64,000 nt of DNA, taken from positions 1 through 64,000 of the forward strand of contig NZ_SMZO01000006.1 in the NCBI RefSeq assembly GCF_004358675.1. The letters are read 5' to 3'. Below the pieces are notes generated by a model. It ran no database searches, had not been told where the DNA came from, and worked only from the letters and a program-made list of their open reading frames with translations. Position 1 is the stretch's first letter. The number at the start of each line of letters is the position of its first letter. The translations under genes were made by a program, and so were the position numbers. Shown in pieces: positions 18,151-27,835 of this stretch. This DNA is from Meridianimarinicoccus aquatilis. Its GTDB lineage: Bacteria > Pseudomonadota > Alphaproteobacteria > Rhodobacterales > Rhodobacteraceae.

Positions 18151-18647
18151 TCTTGCGCGCGCTTTGCGTCACCATGGCGGCGGGCAGTGCGATGGCGCAG
18201 CCCGCTGAAACGCCGCCAGCCGAATTTGACGGGGCCAGCTATGTCGACAGTGCCGGTTGTGCGTTTCAACGCGCAGAGCTGGACGGGAAAACGGTCTGGG
18301 CGCAATGGCTGGATGGGGCAGGTGCGCCGCGCTGCGGGTTGGAACCGACGGTCCCGCAGTCTGCATCGGAAGCTTTGCCGCGCATTCCGCCCAGCCGCGC
18401 CGGCGCCATCCCTGATTTCCCGGTTTCCGGGTTCTATGTTCAGCTTGGCGCATTCACGGGCACGCGACGGGCAGACCGCATCACAACGGATTTGACCGGG
18501 TTGGGGTACAGCCTGCTGCGGCAAGATTTTCCGCGTCTCTTTGTGCTGTTCGCGGGGCCGTTCCCCGACGCGCAAACCGCGAGCGACGCCCGCATCGATT
18601 TGCGCGGACGCGGGTTTCCTGACGCGTTCTTGCGGGAAAAGCCCTGA
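18147..18647 (+). CDS. Secreted SPOR-domain protein
   Basis: A 166-residue protein with an N-terminal signal peptide (cleavage likely after AMAQ near residue 18), so it should be periplasmic. Residues about 93-163 form a SPOR domain: [17 protein letters not shown], a second repeat ending [15 protein letters not shown], and a final helix-strand. SPOR domains bind glycan strands lacking stem peptides and usually bring proteins to the septum. Two Cys residues in the N-terminal half (SAGCAF and PRCGLE) could form a disulfide. It is odd as the last, translationally coupled gene of a nucleoside-salvage operon. Confidence 0.82.
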   Translation: MILRALCVTMAAGSAMAQPAETPPAEFDGASYVDSAGCAFQRAELDGKTVWAQWLDGAGAPRCGLEPTVPQSASEALPRIPPSRAGAIPDFPVSGFYVQLGAFTGTRRADRITTDLTGLGYSLLRQDFPRLFVLFAGPFPDAQTASDARIDLRGRGFPDAFLREKP

Positions 18648-18918
18648 AACGCCGCACCGAGTTGAAAAGGCGGCAGCACGGCGCATCAATGTGGGGTCGG
18701 CTACGGGCAAAAAGCGCGAGACAGTTGGTTTGGCGCGGCAGTGCATAAAAGGTTCGGTGCACGCCGAAGATTTAAGCCGCAGACATCGCGGGTACCGCGT
18801 TCATACGGTGTGACGCGTCGGTGGTATTGACACGTATAGGTCGTATTTTCCAGACTGTGCAAAGGGGCGGTGAGCCTCCTAGACTGCTGCAAATTTATGT
18901 CAATTTATAGGATTGAAG

Positions 18919-19539
18919 ATGTCAGCTTATGAACTGGGAAGGGCGGCCTATTCCCATGCGAAGTACACGCTTGTCATTGGGGCGAACAATCAAGCAGACA
19001 ACATGAAAAAGACTGGCGGCTGGGCTGGGGTCGCGGTGGATCGGTCGCGCTATACCGGCGAGCGGTGGGTCAAGCACAACACTGGTTGGGAGCATGACGG
19101 GGTAAAGTGGGTCAAAAAGCGGGGCACTTGGAAACTGGAATACCCCACTGGCAAGATCCAACGCCCCAGCACGGCCACAAGCAATCACGACTTTTATCTG
19201 GAACTGGCGGAGAGGGCGAAAACCCATCGGGCGGGCAACTGCGGTGAAAACGCCGCGGTGGTCTATGCGTATCTGTTCGAGAAGGCGCAAGGCGCGGGGA
19301 TCGGTAAGGTGCAGTATATCAGCTGCAAGGAGCCGAATGACCACTGCTTTGTTCTGATCGGTGACAAGTGGGATGGTGGATCAATTGTCGTGGACCCGTG
19401 GTGGGGTGTGATGTGCACGGGGGATGATGTGGTCTATCAAACCGGGCGATGCTTCTTTTCCGAAGATGATGATCCGCACGACATGCAGGCCTATGTGGCG
19501 GCGCATGGGGTCGATGTGATGGCGAGTTTCGATACGTGA
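18919..19539 (+). CDS. Putative papain/transglutaminase-fold cysteine enzyme
   Basis: I do not recognise a named family, but the 206-residue protein has a clear possible catalytic triad. Cys108 sits in AGNCGENAAVVYAYL at a helix start, His142 in DHCFVLIG on a strand, and Asp159 in IVVDPWWG. This order and spacing resemble papain-like or transglutaminase-fold proteases and deamidases, including secreted bacterial effectors. The N-terminal 90 residues are basic with Trp/Lys-rich stretches. No signal peptide is visible. ATG 18919 is used; a TTG six bases upstream is also open. It stands alone between the salvage operon and an AT-rich segment, suggesting horizontal origin. Substrate and partner are unknown. 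Confidence 0.68.
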   Translation: MSAYELGRAAYSHAKYTLVIGANNQADNMKKTGGWAGVAVDRSRYTGERWVKHNTGWEHDGVKWVKKRGTWKLEYPTGKIQRPSTATSNHDFYLELAERAKTHRAGNCGENAAVVYAYLFEKAQGAGIGKVQYISCKEPNDHCFVLIGDKWDGGSIVVDPWWGVMCTGDDVVYQTGRCFFSEDDDPHDMQAYVAAHGVDVMASFDT

Positions 19540-19556
19540 CCGGAGCGTCAGAGCTT

Positions 19557-19671
19557 TGTTGTATTGCGTGATCCCTTGGCTGGTGAGTTACAAGGGCCGC
19601 TTCCGACCCGAGGGTGCGGGCGGGGCGTGCCGCCGGGCACCGTCGCTTAATAGGTAGGTCACGCAACAACA
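19557..19671. repeat. Inverted repeat downstream of the cysteine enzyme gene
   Basis: TGTTGTATTGCGTGA (19557-19571) faces TCACGCAACAACA (19659-19671), matching apart from a two-base insertion. The 87-bp interior is GC-rich with smaller dyads. It lies at the edge of the AT-rich segment and could be a border scar or a long hairpin. Confidence 0.45.
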
Positions 19672-19702
19672 TCTACGAGCTTTAGTCGGCCACTACGTCT
19701 TT

Positions 19703-20259
19703 CTATTCTGATGCAATCCGAAAAACGCTCAGTAGCCAACTCAATGCTTCTGGTTTTAAGATGGCGAGCGCTGAGGTCGCCAGGGGAAGAAAAAACGAAA
19801 CTAGAAAATCTGTAGAGCGTTTCTGGGCATGAGAGGCGAAATTTGCAAGGCTCTGATATTTTTTATTGCTATCCCTGATTGTATAGTATTGCTCATGCCA
19901 TGGATCAAGATCCTCAAATTCCATGGGGGGGCCATTGTGCGGATTAGACATCCCCTCTTCAATCTCGGCTATTTCCTTTTTTAGTTTATCTTCAGCCGTC
20001 TGGTGGATAGCTCCCAGGGTCGTCGAAAACCAAGAAAGCAAAGCGAATGTAAAAGGAAAATGGTGAAAATAAAAGCAGTTGAAAGTCTACCAGCAGCAAC
20101 AAGATCTGATTTGTCTATATAGGCTGTTAGGCCGAAAATATCTAACTCGCTATTTTTTATATCAAGGTTCGCAACCACCAATGTGAGGGTGCTGAAAATG
20201 TAAAGGGTTTTCCGGGTCTTTTGAAGGTCTGTGTGCTCAGAGATATACAACAGAGTCAT
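19703..20259 (-). pseudogene. Frameshifted hypothetical membrane protein
   Basis: Two overlapping minus-strand frames appear to be one gene broken by a shift near 20030-20060. The upstream part (start ATG 20259) has a helix near TLYIFSTLTLVVA and begins a second one at STAFIFTIFLL. Only the other frame continues sensibly as TFALLSWFSTT, then a charged middle part (AEDKLKKEIAEIEEG) and a last hydrophobic helix (FLVSFFLPLATSALAIL). The joined product would be about 180 residues with three membrane helices. The DNA is clearly AT-rich compared with its neighbours, a sign of transfer. No slippery heptamer is visible, so mutation or assembly error is likelier than programmed frameshifting. Confidence 0.6.
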
Positions 20260-20280
20260 TTCGTGGCTAATCCCAACCGC

Positions 20281-22242
20281 TCAAACATCCAACTCCTCCA
20301 CAAACCTCGCATTGTCGGTGATGTATTCGAACCGTTTTTCGGGTCGCTTGCCCATCAACCGGTCCACCAGATCGTCGGTTTCGCCGGGTTCGTCATCGTC
20401 AATGCTCACCCGGATCAATTTCCGGGTTGCGGGGTTCATGGTGGTGTCTTTCAGGTCTTTTGCGTCCATCTCGCCCAGACCCTTGAACCGGCTGACATCA
20501 ATCTTGCCCCTGCCGCCCACGCCCTTGGCCAACCATTCGTCGCGCTCTGCCTCGTCAAGGCAATAGACCCGGTGCGCGCCTTGCGTCAGGCGGTACAGCG
20601 GCGGGCAAGCCAGATAAAGGTGCCCGGCATCGATCATCGGGCGCATTTGCGAAAAGAAGAATGTCATCAGCAGCGACGCGATATGCGCCCCGTCCACATC
20701 CGCATCGGTCATGATGATGATCTTGTCATAGCGCAGATCATCCAGCATGAACTTGCTGCCCATCCCAACACCAAGCGCCTGACACAGATCGCTTATTTCC
20801 GCATTCTGGGACATTTTCGACGACGCCGCGCCAAGCACGTTCAGGATTTTACCGCGCAGGGGCAACAGGGCCTGTGTCTTGCGGTCGCGGGCCATTTTGG
20901 CAGAGCCGCCCGCGCTGTCGCCTTCGACGATGAACAATTCGGTTCCGTCGCGGGCGGACAGCGTGCAATCCACAAGCTTGCCGGGCAGCCGCAATTTCTT
21001 GGTGGCTGACTTGCGTGCGGTTTCCTTTTCCTGTCGCCGCTTGAGCCGCTCTTCGGCGCGCAGTACCAGAAAATCAAGGATCGCCCCGGCGGATTTCGTG
21101 TCGGCGGCAAGCCAATTGTCGAAATGATCCCGTACCGCACCTTCGACCAGCCGTGCCGCGTCGGACGTGGCAAGCCGGTCTTTGGTCTGGCCAACGAACT
21201 CTGGCTCTCGGATGAAGCAGGACACCAAGGCGCACCCGCCGGTGATCAGGTCTTCGCGGGTGATGCTGGCTGCCTTGCGGTTGTTGGCAAGCTCGCCGTA
21301 AGCACGGATGCCCTTCAGGATCGCCGCCCAGAAACCTGCTTCGTGCGTGCCGCCTTCGGGTGTCGGGACCGTATTGCAATAAGACTGGATGAACCCGTCG
21401 CGCGAGGGGGTCCAGTTGACCGCCCATTCCACGGAACCAACAGCGTTGAACCGTTCCTTGAACGAGACCTTGCCGGAAAAGGGGTGGGCGGAATATGTCG
21501 CCGCGCTTCCCAGTGTTTCGGTCAGGTAGTCGGCCAGCCCTCCGGGGAAGTGAAAGCGCGCCTCCATCGGGGTTTCGCCATCGTCGATTTCCGACTTCCA
21601 CCGGATTTCCACGCCGGAAAAAAGATAGGCCTTTGAGCGCACCATTTTTAAAAGGCGCGCTGGCTTTAACCTTAATTTTCCAAATATGTCCGCATCTGGG
21701 TGGAAGGTGACCGAGGTTCCGCGGCGGTTGGGGGCCTGTCCGACCTCGGTTACCGAACCTTGGGGTATGCCCCGTGCGAATTCCTGGGCAAAGAGCACTT
21801 TGTTACGGGCCACTTCGACACGCAGGTGATCGGACAGGGCGTTCACGACCGAGATCCCGACACCGTGCAGGCCGCCCGATGTTTCATAGGAATCGCCCGA
21901 GAATTTTCCGCCTGCGTGCAGGGTGCACAAAATCACCTCAAGCGCGGATTTACCGGGAAACTTCGGATGCGGGTCAATCGGAATGCCGCGCCCGTTGTCG
22001 CGGATGGTGATCGACCCGTCGGCGTGCAGATCAATCTCGATGCGATTGGCATGGCCGGCCACCGCTTCGTCCATGGAGTTGTCGAGAACTTCCGCCACAA
22101 GGTGATGCAACGCGCGTTCATCGGTGCCGCCGATATACATGCCGGGGCGCTTGCGCACGGGTTCCAGCCCTTCAAGCACCTCGATGGAGGACGCGTCATA
22201 GGCATCGGGCTGCGATGCGCCGCTGAGAAGGTCGTTGGCCAT
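20281..22242 (-). CDS. parE: DNA topoisomerase IV subunit B
   Basis: ParE is the ATPase subunit of topoisomerase IV, which unlinks daughter chromosomes. The 653-residue protein has the GHKL ATP-binding domain (NSMDEA, DNGRGIPID and GGLHGVGISVVN), a transducer domain, and a TOPRIM domain with EGDSAGGSA and DADVDGAHI. The C-terminal SRFKGLGEM motif is intact. The length and the absence of the GyrB-type insertion point to ParE. ATG 22242 (MANDLLSG) is preferred over an upstream in-frame start. The partner parC is not in the window. The AT-rich pseudogene starts 21 bp beyond the parE stop. Confidence 0.96.
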   Translation of the reverse strand: MANDLLSGASQPDAYDASSIEVLEGLEPVRKRPGMYIGGTDERALHHLVAEVLDNSMDEAVAGHANRIEIDLHADGSITIRDNGRGIPIDPHPKFPGKSALEVILCTLHAGGKFSGDSYETSGGLHGVGISVVNALSDHLRVEVARNKVLFAQEFARGIPQGSVTEVGQAPNRRGTSVTFHPDADIFGKLRLKPARLLKMVRSKAYLFSGVEIRWKSEIDDGETPMEARFHFPGGLADYLTETLGSAATYSAHPFSGKVSFKERFNAVGSVEWAVNWTPSRDGFIQSYCNTVPTPEGGTHEAGFWAAILKGIRAYGELANNRKAASITREDLITGGCALVSCFIREPEFVGQTKDRLATSDAARLVEGAVRDHFDNWLAADTKSAGAILDFLVLRAEERLKRRQEKETARKSATKKLRLPGKLVDCTLSARDGTELFIVEGDSAGGSAKMARDRKTQALLPLRGKILNVLGAASSKMSQNAEISDLCQALGVGMGSKFMLDDLRYDKIIIMTDADVDGAHIASLLMTFFFSQMRPMIDAGHLYLACPPLYRLTQGAHRVYCLDEAERDEWLAKGVGGRGKIDVSRFKGLGEMDAKDLKDTTMNPATRKLIRVSIDDDEPGETDDLVDRLMGKRPEKRFEYITDNARFVEELDV

Positions 22243-22391
22243 TATTCTGCTCTTTTCTTGCGTTTGCCCGGTAGTGTAGCGCGGGCCACCCGGAACTGGC
22301 AATCAAAGACCGCGTACAGGGCAGCCGAAGGTTGATCTTAACCCTATGTCATGCCACTATATGATGGGGCAACGTATCAAGGGCAAACAAA

Positions 22392-23156
22392 ATGCGCAGG
22401 GCAGCTTTCATCATTCTCGGGTCGCTGATTGGGTACCCCTTGTCAGTATCGGCGGAGGGTCCAGACTTTGACGCGACCTTCAGCTACACAGCGCGGGACG
22501 AGATTCTGTTGCCCGGTGCGACCGAAGAAATCGACAACGATTTGGCGCGTCTGACTGCTGGTTTGACGTGGGGGGCGGGGGATGGCCGCATGCGCGCCGC
22601 CGTAGACATTGGCTTTGGCAATGACAACGACTGGAACGGGAGCTATCCGGCGAATTACGGCGGTGAGTTCGTCTTTTCGCGTAAAGTCGGCAAGCAACGC
22701 TATGGCCTTGGCGCGCGTGTCATAACGCTCGACAATCTGAGTACATCAACTGAGTTTGCCTATTCGATTGAACGCATCGGCTCTTCGCTGGATCTGCGCG
22801 GGTTGGTTGGTATGCAACTTATCGCGGACGAGACGAAGGTGCCTGGGCGCGATGCCTCTGGGTTCTTTGCCCAAGCCGAAGCAACGTTTTATCCATCCGA
22901 TGCGTTGGCGGTGTCGGCCGGTATTTTGGGTGACAATGACGGCGAAGCGTATGGCGCGGGCGTCGAGTACCGCCCGGCCGGTTGGGGCATGAGTTTCTTC
23001 ATGGAATACAGCGAAGCGCTTGACGAGTATCGCGGCATTGCAAGCTATGATGAATTCGCCGGGGGAATTCGCTTCGTGCCTGGAACATCATCGTTGAAGA
23101 GTCAGCGGCAAAGCGGGCTGGGCCGGATCATGCAACGATACATGCAGGCGCAATAA
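22392..23156 (+). CDS. Predicted outer-membrane beta-barrel-like protein
   Basis: A 254-residue protein with a signal peptide (about 1-22, ending SVSA). The mature part alternates polar and hydrophobic residues in short strands (for example FDATFSYTARDE, LTAGLTWGAG, YGLGARVITLDN, AYGAGVEYRPAGWGMSFFMEY), separated by Gly/Asp-rich turns. This fits a small beta-barrel of about ten strands, although the last strand does not end at the terminal residue and lacks the classical final Phe; instead the tail is basic (GLGRIMQRYMQAQ). I do not recognise a family. It is divergent from parE with a 149-bp gap. Confidence 0.6.
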   Translation: MRRAAFIILGSLIGYPLSVSAEGPDFDATFSYTARDEILLPGATEEIDNDLARLTAGLTWGAGDGRMRAAVDIGFGNDNDWNGSYPANYGGEFVFSRKVGKQRYGLGARVITLDNLSTSTEFAYSIERIGSSLDLRGLVGMQLIADETKVPGRDASGFFAQAEATFYPSDALAVSAGILGDNDGEAYGAGVEYRPAGWGMSFFMEYSEALDEYRGIASYDEFAGGIRFVPGTSSLKSQRQSGLGRIMQRYMQAQ

Positions 23157-23214
23157 GCAATTCAAAACGGTAAAGGCGACTTGATGCCGGCCTGATGGCG
23201 AGATAGGGGCAAGC

Positions 23215-24588
23215 ATGCCCCAAATGTCTTACCCTGCCCATTTTCGGGCGACACTTACGCTTGGCTTGCCTCTGATCGGCGGGCAGCTTGGTCAGTTCCT
23301 GATTCAGGTAACCGATACTGTGATGGTTGGCTGGTACGGTGTGGCCGACCTTGCAGCACTGGTTGTTGCCAACTCCGTTGTCATGCTGCTTTTGTTGTTC
23401 GGGTCGGGCTTTGCTTGGGGGGTTATGCCCTTGGCTGCCGCCGCGGCCGAAGCGGGTGACGATGTGTCGGTTCGGCGTGTGACGCGTATGGGATTTTGGG
23501 CCTCTATGGGGTTCGCAATCCTCGTCCTTGTGCCGTTGCTCTTGACGCCTGACCTGTTCGGGAAGTTGGGCCAGGCGGCGAATGTCGCGCTGCTTGCCGA
23601 TCAGTATTTTTCGATTGCCGCGTGGGGATTGATCCCGGCCCTGACGATCATGCTGCTGCGGAGTTACCTTTCAGCACTGGAGCGGACGCACGTTGTGTTA
23701 TGGGTAACGCTTGGGTCGGCGGTCGTGAATGCCGGAATGAATTGGGTCTTGATCTTTGGCAATCTGGGCATGCCGGAACTTGGGGTGCGTGGTGCGGCCA
23801 TTGCGTCGATCGGGACCAACATCGTGGCGGCCGTTGGGTTGGCGATTTATGCGCGGGTTAGTGAACCTCAGCACGAGCTTTTTGTGCGCCTTTGGAAGCC
23901 GGATTGGTCCGCACTTTCACAGGTCGTTCGGATTGGGTTGCCGATATCGTTGACCACGCTGGCCGAAGTTGCGTTGTTTTCCGGCTCGTCGGTGATGATG
24001 GGCTGGATCGGAACCACTGAATTGGCCGCACATGGCATCGCGCTTCAGCTTGCCACAGGTGTTTTCATGATCCACATCGGGTTGAGCCAAGCTGCAATTG
24101 TTCGGGCAGGGCGCGCATTTGGGCGCAAGGATTCCGCGCATCTCAGGCGGGTTGGCGTATCGTCGTCGAGCCTGTCTTTGATCGTTGCTCTGTTGACGCT
24201 TGTGGCGTTCTTGACTGTCCCGGAACCCCTGATCCGTTTGTTCCTTGACCCCGCAGAGCCAGAATTGCCCGCTATCTTACAAGTTGGTGTGACGTTCTTG
24301 GCAGCCGCCGCGGTGTTCCAATTAGCCGACAGTGTGCAGGTTATGGCGCTGTCACTGCTGCGCGGTGTTCAGGACACCAAAGTGCCGATGGTGATCGCCG
24401 CCATCAGCTATTGGCTGGTCGGTGCGCCTGCGGCACTGCTTCTTGGATTTTGGGTTGGTTTGGGCGGTGTCGGCATTTGGCTGGGCCTTGGGATCGGTTT
24501 GACCATGGCCGCAGTTCCAATGATGCACAGGTTCTGGTGGCGTATCCTGCCGCAGTTGGAGCGTGCCGAGAAGACGGCACGCTCCTGA
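23215..24588 (+). CDS. MATE-family multidrug efflux transporter
   Basis: This 457-residue membrane protein is a MATE exporter, which expels cationic drugs or metabolites in exchange for Na+ or H+. Twelve hydrophobic helices can be read in two similar halves. The N-terminal segment LPLIGGQLGQFLIQVTDTVM is the family signature (entry helix and the following Asp), and the inter-half region GLPISLTTLAEVALF repeats it near residue 240. The substrate cannot be told from sequence. ATG 23215 has AGGGG upstream. It converges with the aminotransferase gene, 3 bp between stops. Confidence 0.93.
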   Translation: MPQMSYPAHFRATLTLGLPLIGGQLGQFLIQVTDTVMVGWYGVADLAALVVANSVVMLLLLFGSGFAWGVMPLAAAAAEAGDDVSVRRVTRMGFWASMGFAILVLVPLLLTPDLFGKLGQAANVALLADQYFSIAAWGLIPALTIMLLRSYLSALERTHVVLWVTLGSAVVNAGMNWVLIFGNLGMPELGVRGAAIASIGTNIVAAVGLAIYARVSEPQHELFVRLWKPDWSALSQVVRIGLPISLTTLAEVALFSGSSVMMGWIGTTELAAHGIALQLATGVFMIHIGLSQAAIVRAGRAFGRKDSAHLRRVGVSSSSLSLIVALLTLVAFLTVPEPLIRLFLDPAEPELPAILQVGVTFLAAAAVFQLADSVQVMALSLLRGVQDTKVPMVIAAISYWLVGAPAALLLGFWVGLGGVGIWLGLGIGLTMAAVPMMHRFWWRILPQLERAEKTARS

Positions 24589-24591
24589 GCA

Positions 24592-25809
<1,218 letters not shown>

Positions 25810-25831
25810 TCATGGTTACTGAGGGTGGCTT

Positions 25832-26275
25832 ATGGTGCGCAGCATGATGGATCAAGATATTCCGACGGAAAACACGGACACAGAACACGACGGCGACTGG
25901 TATACGGCAGAAAACAGCACATTTGGCGACAGGCTGGCCGGTGCACGCGAAGCGGCGGGGATGACCCGTGAACAACTTGCCCGGCGTATGGGGCTAAAAA
26001 GCTCTACTATCGACAAATGGGAAGAGGATCTCGCCGAACCACGCGCGAACCGTCTTCAAATGATGTCCGGCTTGCTTGGCGTGTCGTTGACCTGGCTCTT
26101 GACCGCGCAAGGCGAGGGCTTGGACGGCTCTGGCCATGAAGAGCCTTTGTCTGATGATCTTCGTGATGTGTTGACCGAGTTGCGCCAAGTGCGCAGCGAC
26201 CTTATCAGAGAGGCTGAACGCGTGGGGGTGCTTGAAAAGCGCCTGCGCCGATTGCTCAAGGACCCAGTGACATGA
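25832..26275 (+). CDS. XRE-family transcriptional regulator
   Basis: A 147-residue DNA-binding protein. Residues about 33-88 form an HTH_XRE domain (FGDRLAGAREAAGMTREQLA, then GLKSSTIDKWEEDLAEPRANRL). After a linker, the C-terminus forms a short coiled coil (DVLTELRQVRSDLIREAERV) that may make the dimer. ATG 25832 is preceded by GAGGG; ATGs at 25844 and 25847 are alternatives. Its stop overlaps the start of sdhE (ATGA), so the two are translationally coupled, and it is divergent from aspC, which it might control. Confidence 0.88.
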   Translation: MVRSMMDQDIPTENTDTEHDGDWYTAENSTFGDRLAGAREAAGMTREQLARRMGLKSSTIDKWEEDLAEPRANRLQMMSGLLGVSLTWLLTAQGEGLDGSGHEEPLSDDLRDVLTELRQVRSDLIREAERVGVLEKRLRRLLKDPVT

Positions 26276-26544
26276 CCACCGAAACGCCTGAAGCCCGCCT
26301 GAAACGAATGAAGATGCGTTCGATGCGGCGTGGGATCAAAGAAATGGATCTGATTCTGTCCAGCTTTGCGGATGACACGCTGGCGCAAATGTCCGCGACG
26401 GAACTGGATCAGTATGACGAGATGCTGGAGGAGAATGACCATGATTTGTACCAGTGGGTCAGTGGCCAGCAACCCACGCCGGAACGCTATCTGTCATTGA
26501 TAACGCGGATTTCGGCCCATCAAGCGCACGTCGTTCGAAATTGA
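26272..26544 (+). CDS. sdhE: Succinate dehydrogenase flavinylation factor
   Basis: SdhE (SDH5/SdhAF2 family) helps attach FAD covalently to the SdhA subunit of succinate dehydrogenase. The 90-residue protein has the key RGxxE signature in RRGIKEMDLIL near residue 22 and the conserved later part LDQYDEMLEENDHDLYQWVSG. Length is typical. It overlaps the XRE gene by four bases; the sdh operon itself is not in this window. Confidence 0.95.
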   Translation: MTTETPEARLKRMKMRSMRRGIKEMDLILSSFADDTLAQMSATELDQYDEMLEENDHDLYQWVSGQQPTPERYLSLITRISAHQAHVVRN

Positions 26545-26625
26545 ACAAACTTCCTTTGCGAACTTAACCCAATTTTTGGGAAAGCCCGCGACATTCGATA
26601 GCACGTTTAATCGTGGAGAATGTCG

Positions 26626-27126
26626 ATGAGTATACACCCGAACCTGTCGGATGGGACCGACGAAACCGACCTGATGGGCGGCTATCTTGAATCGCTCGCC
26701 TTGGTCGAACGCCTTCACCGGCTCTTGCTGGATGTGGTCAAAGACGAATTTGAACGCGTTGGCATCCTTGAAATCAACGCCGTTCAAGCGTTGCTTTTGT
26801 TCAATATCGGCGACAACGAAGTCACAGCCGGTGAACTGAAGACCCGCGGTTATTACCAAGGGTCAAATGTGTCCTACAACCTCAAGAAGTTGGTCGAAAT
26901 GGGGTTTATGGATCACCAGCGCTGTCAGATTGATCGCCGGTCGGTGCGCGTGAAATTGACGGAACGCGGACGTGATATCCGGCGGATCATGGAAGATCTG
27001 TTCGCGCGCCACGCTACCGGGCTGGAAGAACGTGGTGTGCTTGGTCCAGAAGGCATGACACAGATCACAACGTCTTTGCGGCGGGTCGAACGTTACTGGA
27101 CCGACCAAATTCGCTATATTTACTAA
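26626..27126 (+). CDS. MarR-like winged-helix regulator (LdtR-type)
   Basis: A 166-residue MarR-superfamily protein. The dimerisation helices flank a winged helix: INAVQALLLFNIGDNEVTAGEL, the recognition helix in GSNVSYNLKKLVEMGFM, and the wing QIDRRSVRVKLTERG. It resembles the LdtR group of alphaproteobacteria, regulators linked to peptidoglycan L,D-transpeptidase genes and stress response, but this link comes from family memory only. ATG 26626 is chosen because GGAG lies seven bases upstream; ATG 26620 is too close. It is followed by a hairpin at 27132. Confidence 0.85.
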   Translation: MSIHPNLSDGTDETDLMGGYLESLALVERLHRLLLDVVKDEFERVGILEINAVQALLLFNIGDNEVTAGELKTRGYYQGSNVSYNLKKLVEMGFMDHQRCQIDRRSVRVKLTERGRDIRRIMEDLFARHATGLEERGVLGPEGMTQITTSLRRVERYWTDQIRYIY

Positions 27127-27131
27127 GCGGC

Positions 27132-27147
27132 CGGGCGCGAACGCCCG
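27132..27147. terminator. Hairpin between the MarR-like gene and gloA-like gene
   Basis: CGGGCG and CGCCCG pair around a CGAA loop (TTCG on the minus strand), 5 bp past the regulator stop and 36 bp past the convergent glyoxalase stop. Confidence 0.55.
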
Positions 27148-27183
27148 TACCGAATGGACCAGAATGGTCCCCTTTCTTCCGAC

Positions 27184-27618
27184 CTACCAGTGGCCAACGT
27201 TTTCCATGCTTGCCCACGGTTCCTGTTTCGGAAGCGCATCCCCCATCTGCAAAAGCTCGATTGATACATTATCCGGTGACCGGACGAACGCCATGTGCCC
27301 ATCGCGGGGTGGGCGGTTGATCGTCACGCCAGCAGCTTGCAGTTCAGCACATTTTTCATAGATATTCTCGACCCGATAGGCGAGGTGCCCGAAGTGACGG
27401 CTGTCAGATGGCAGAGCATCGTCACCATCCCAGTTGTAGGTCAACTCGACATCCGCGCGCCCGTCTTCCTGGCCCGGAGGGCACAAGAAAACCAAAGTGA
27501 AGCGACCGGCTTCATGGTCAGTGCGACGACGTTCGATCAACCCCAAGAGCTTGTAAAAGGCCAATGATTCCTCAAGGTTCTTGACGCGAACCATCGTGTG
27601 CAGAAATTCGATTTTCAT
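27184..27618 (-). CDS. gloA: Lactoylglutathione lyase (glyoxalase I)
   Basis: GloA turns the hemithioacetal of methylglyoxal and glutathione into S-lactoylglutathione. The 144-residue protein has the VOC fold in two repeats. The first opens with HTMVRVKNLEESLAFYKLLG (metal His near residue 7) and ends with VELTYNW (metal Glu), and the second has GHLAYRVENIYEKC (metal His) and VSIELLQM (metal Glu). All four metal ligands of the family are present. ATG 27618 gives the canonical MKIEFLHTMVRV start. Confidence 0.92.
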   Translation of the reverse strand: MKIEFLHTMVRVKNLEESLAFYKLLGLIERRRTDHEAGRFTLVFLCPPGQEDGRADVELTYNWDGDDALPSDSRHFGHLAYRVENIYEKCAELQAAGVTINRPPRDGHMAFVRSPDNVSIELLQMGDALPKQEPWASMENVGHW

Positions 27619-27835
27619 TGTATTTCTCCTGTTGTTCTCTGCACATAACATCCTTGCCGCAGTGAACAAGGGGCGCAGGCGCGTGCCACCAAAACTGCGC
27701 CCGGACCGTCAAGGATGCCGGACAAGAACAAACCTGCCCCATCGGGGTAGCAGGCACTGGAACTGAGCAGCGGTGTTGCGTAACACATGGATGGAAAAGT
27801 GCCAAAGCGGCGCGACAAGGATGGGGCGGAAGTTC

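Noticed and set aside
20030-20065. Programmed -1 frameshift in the membrane-protein gene
   Set aside because: No X-XXY-YYZ slippery heptamer and no clear downstream stem were found; mutation or sequence error is simpler.
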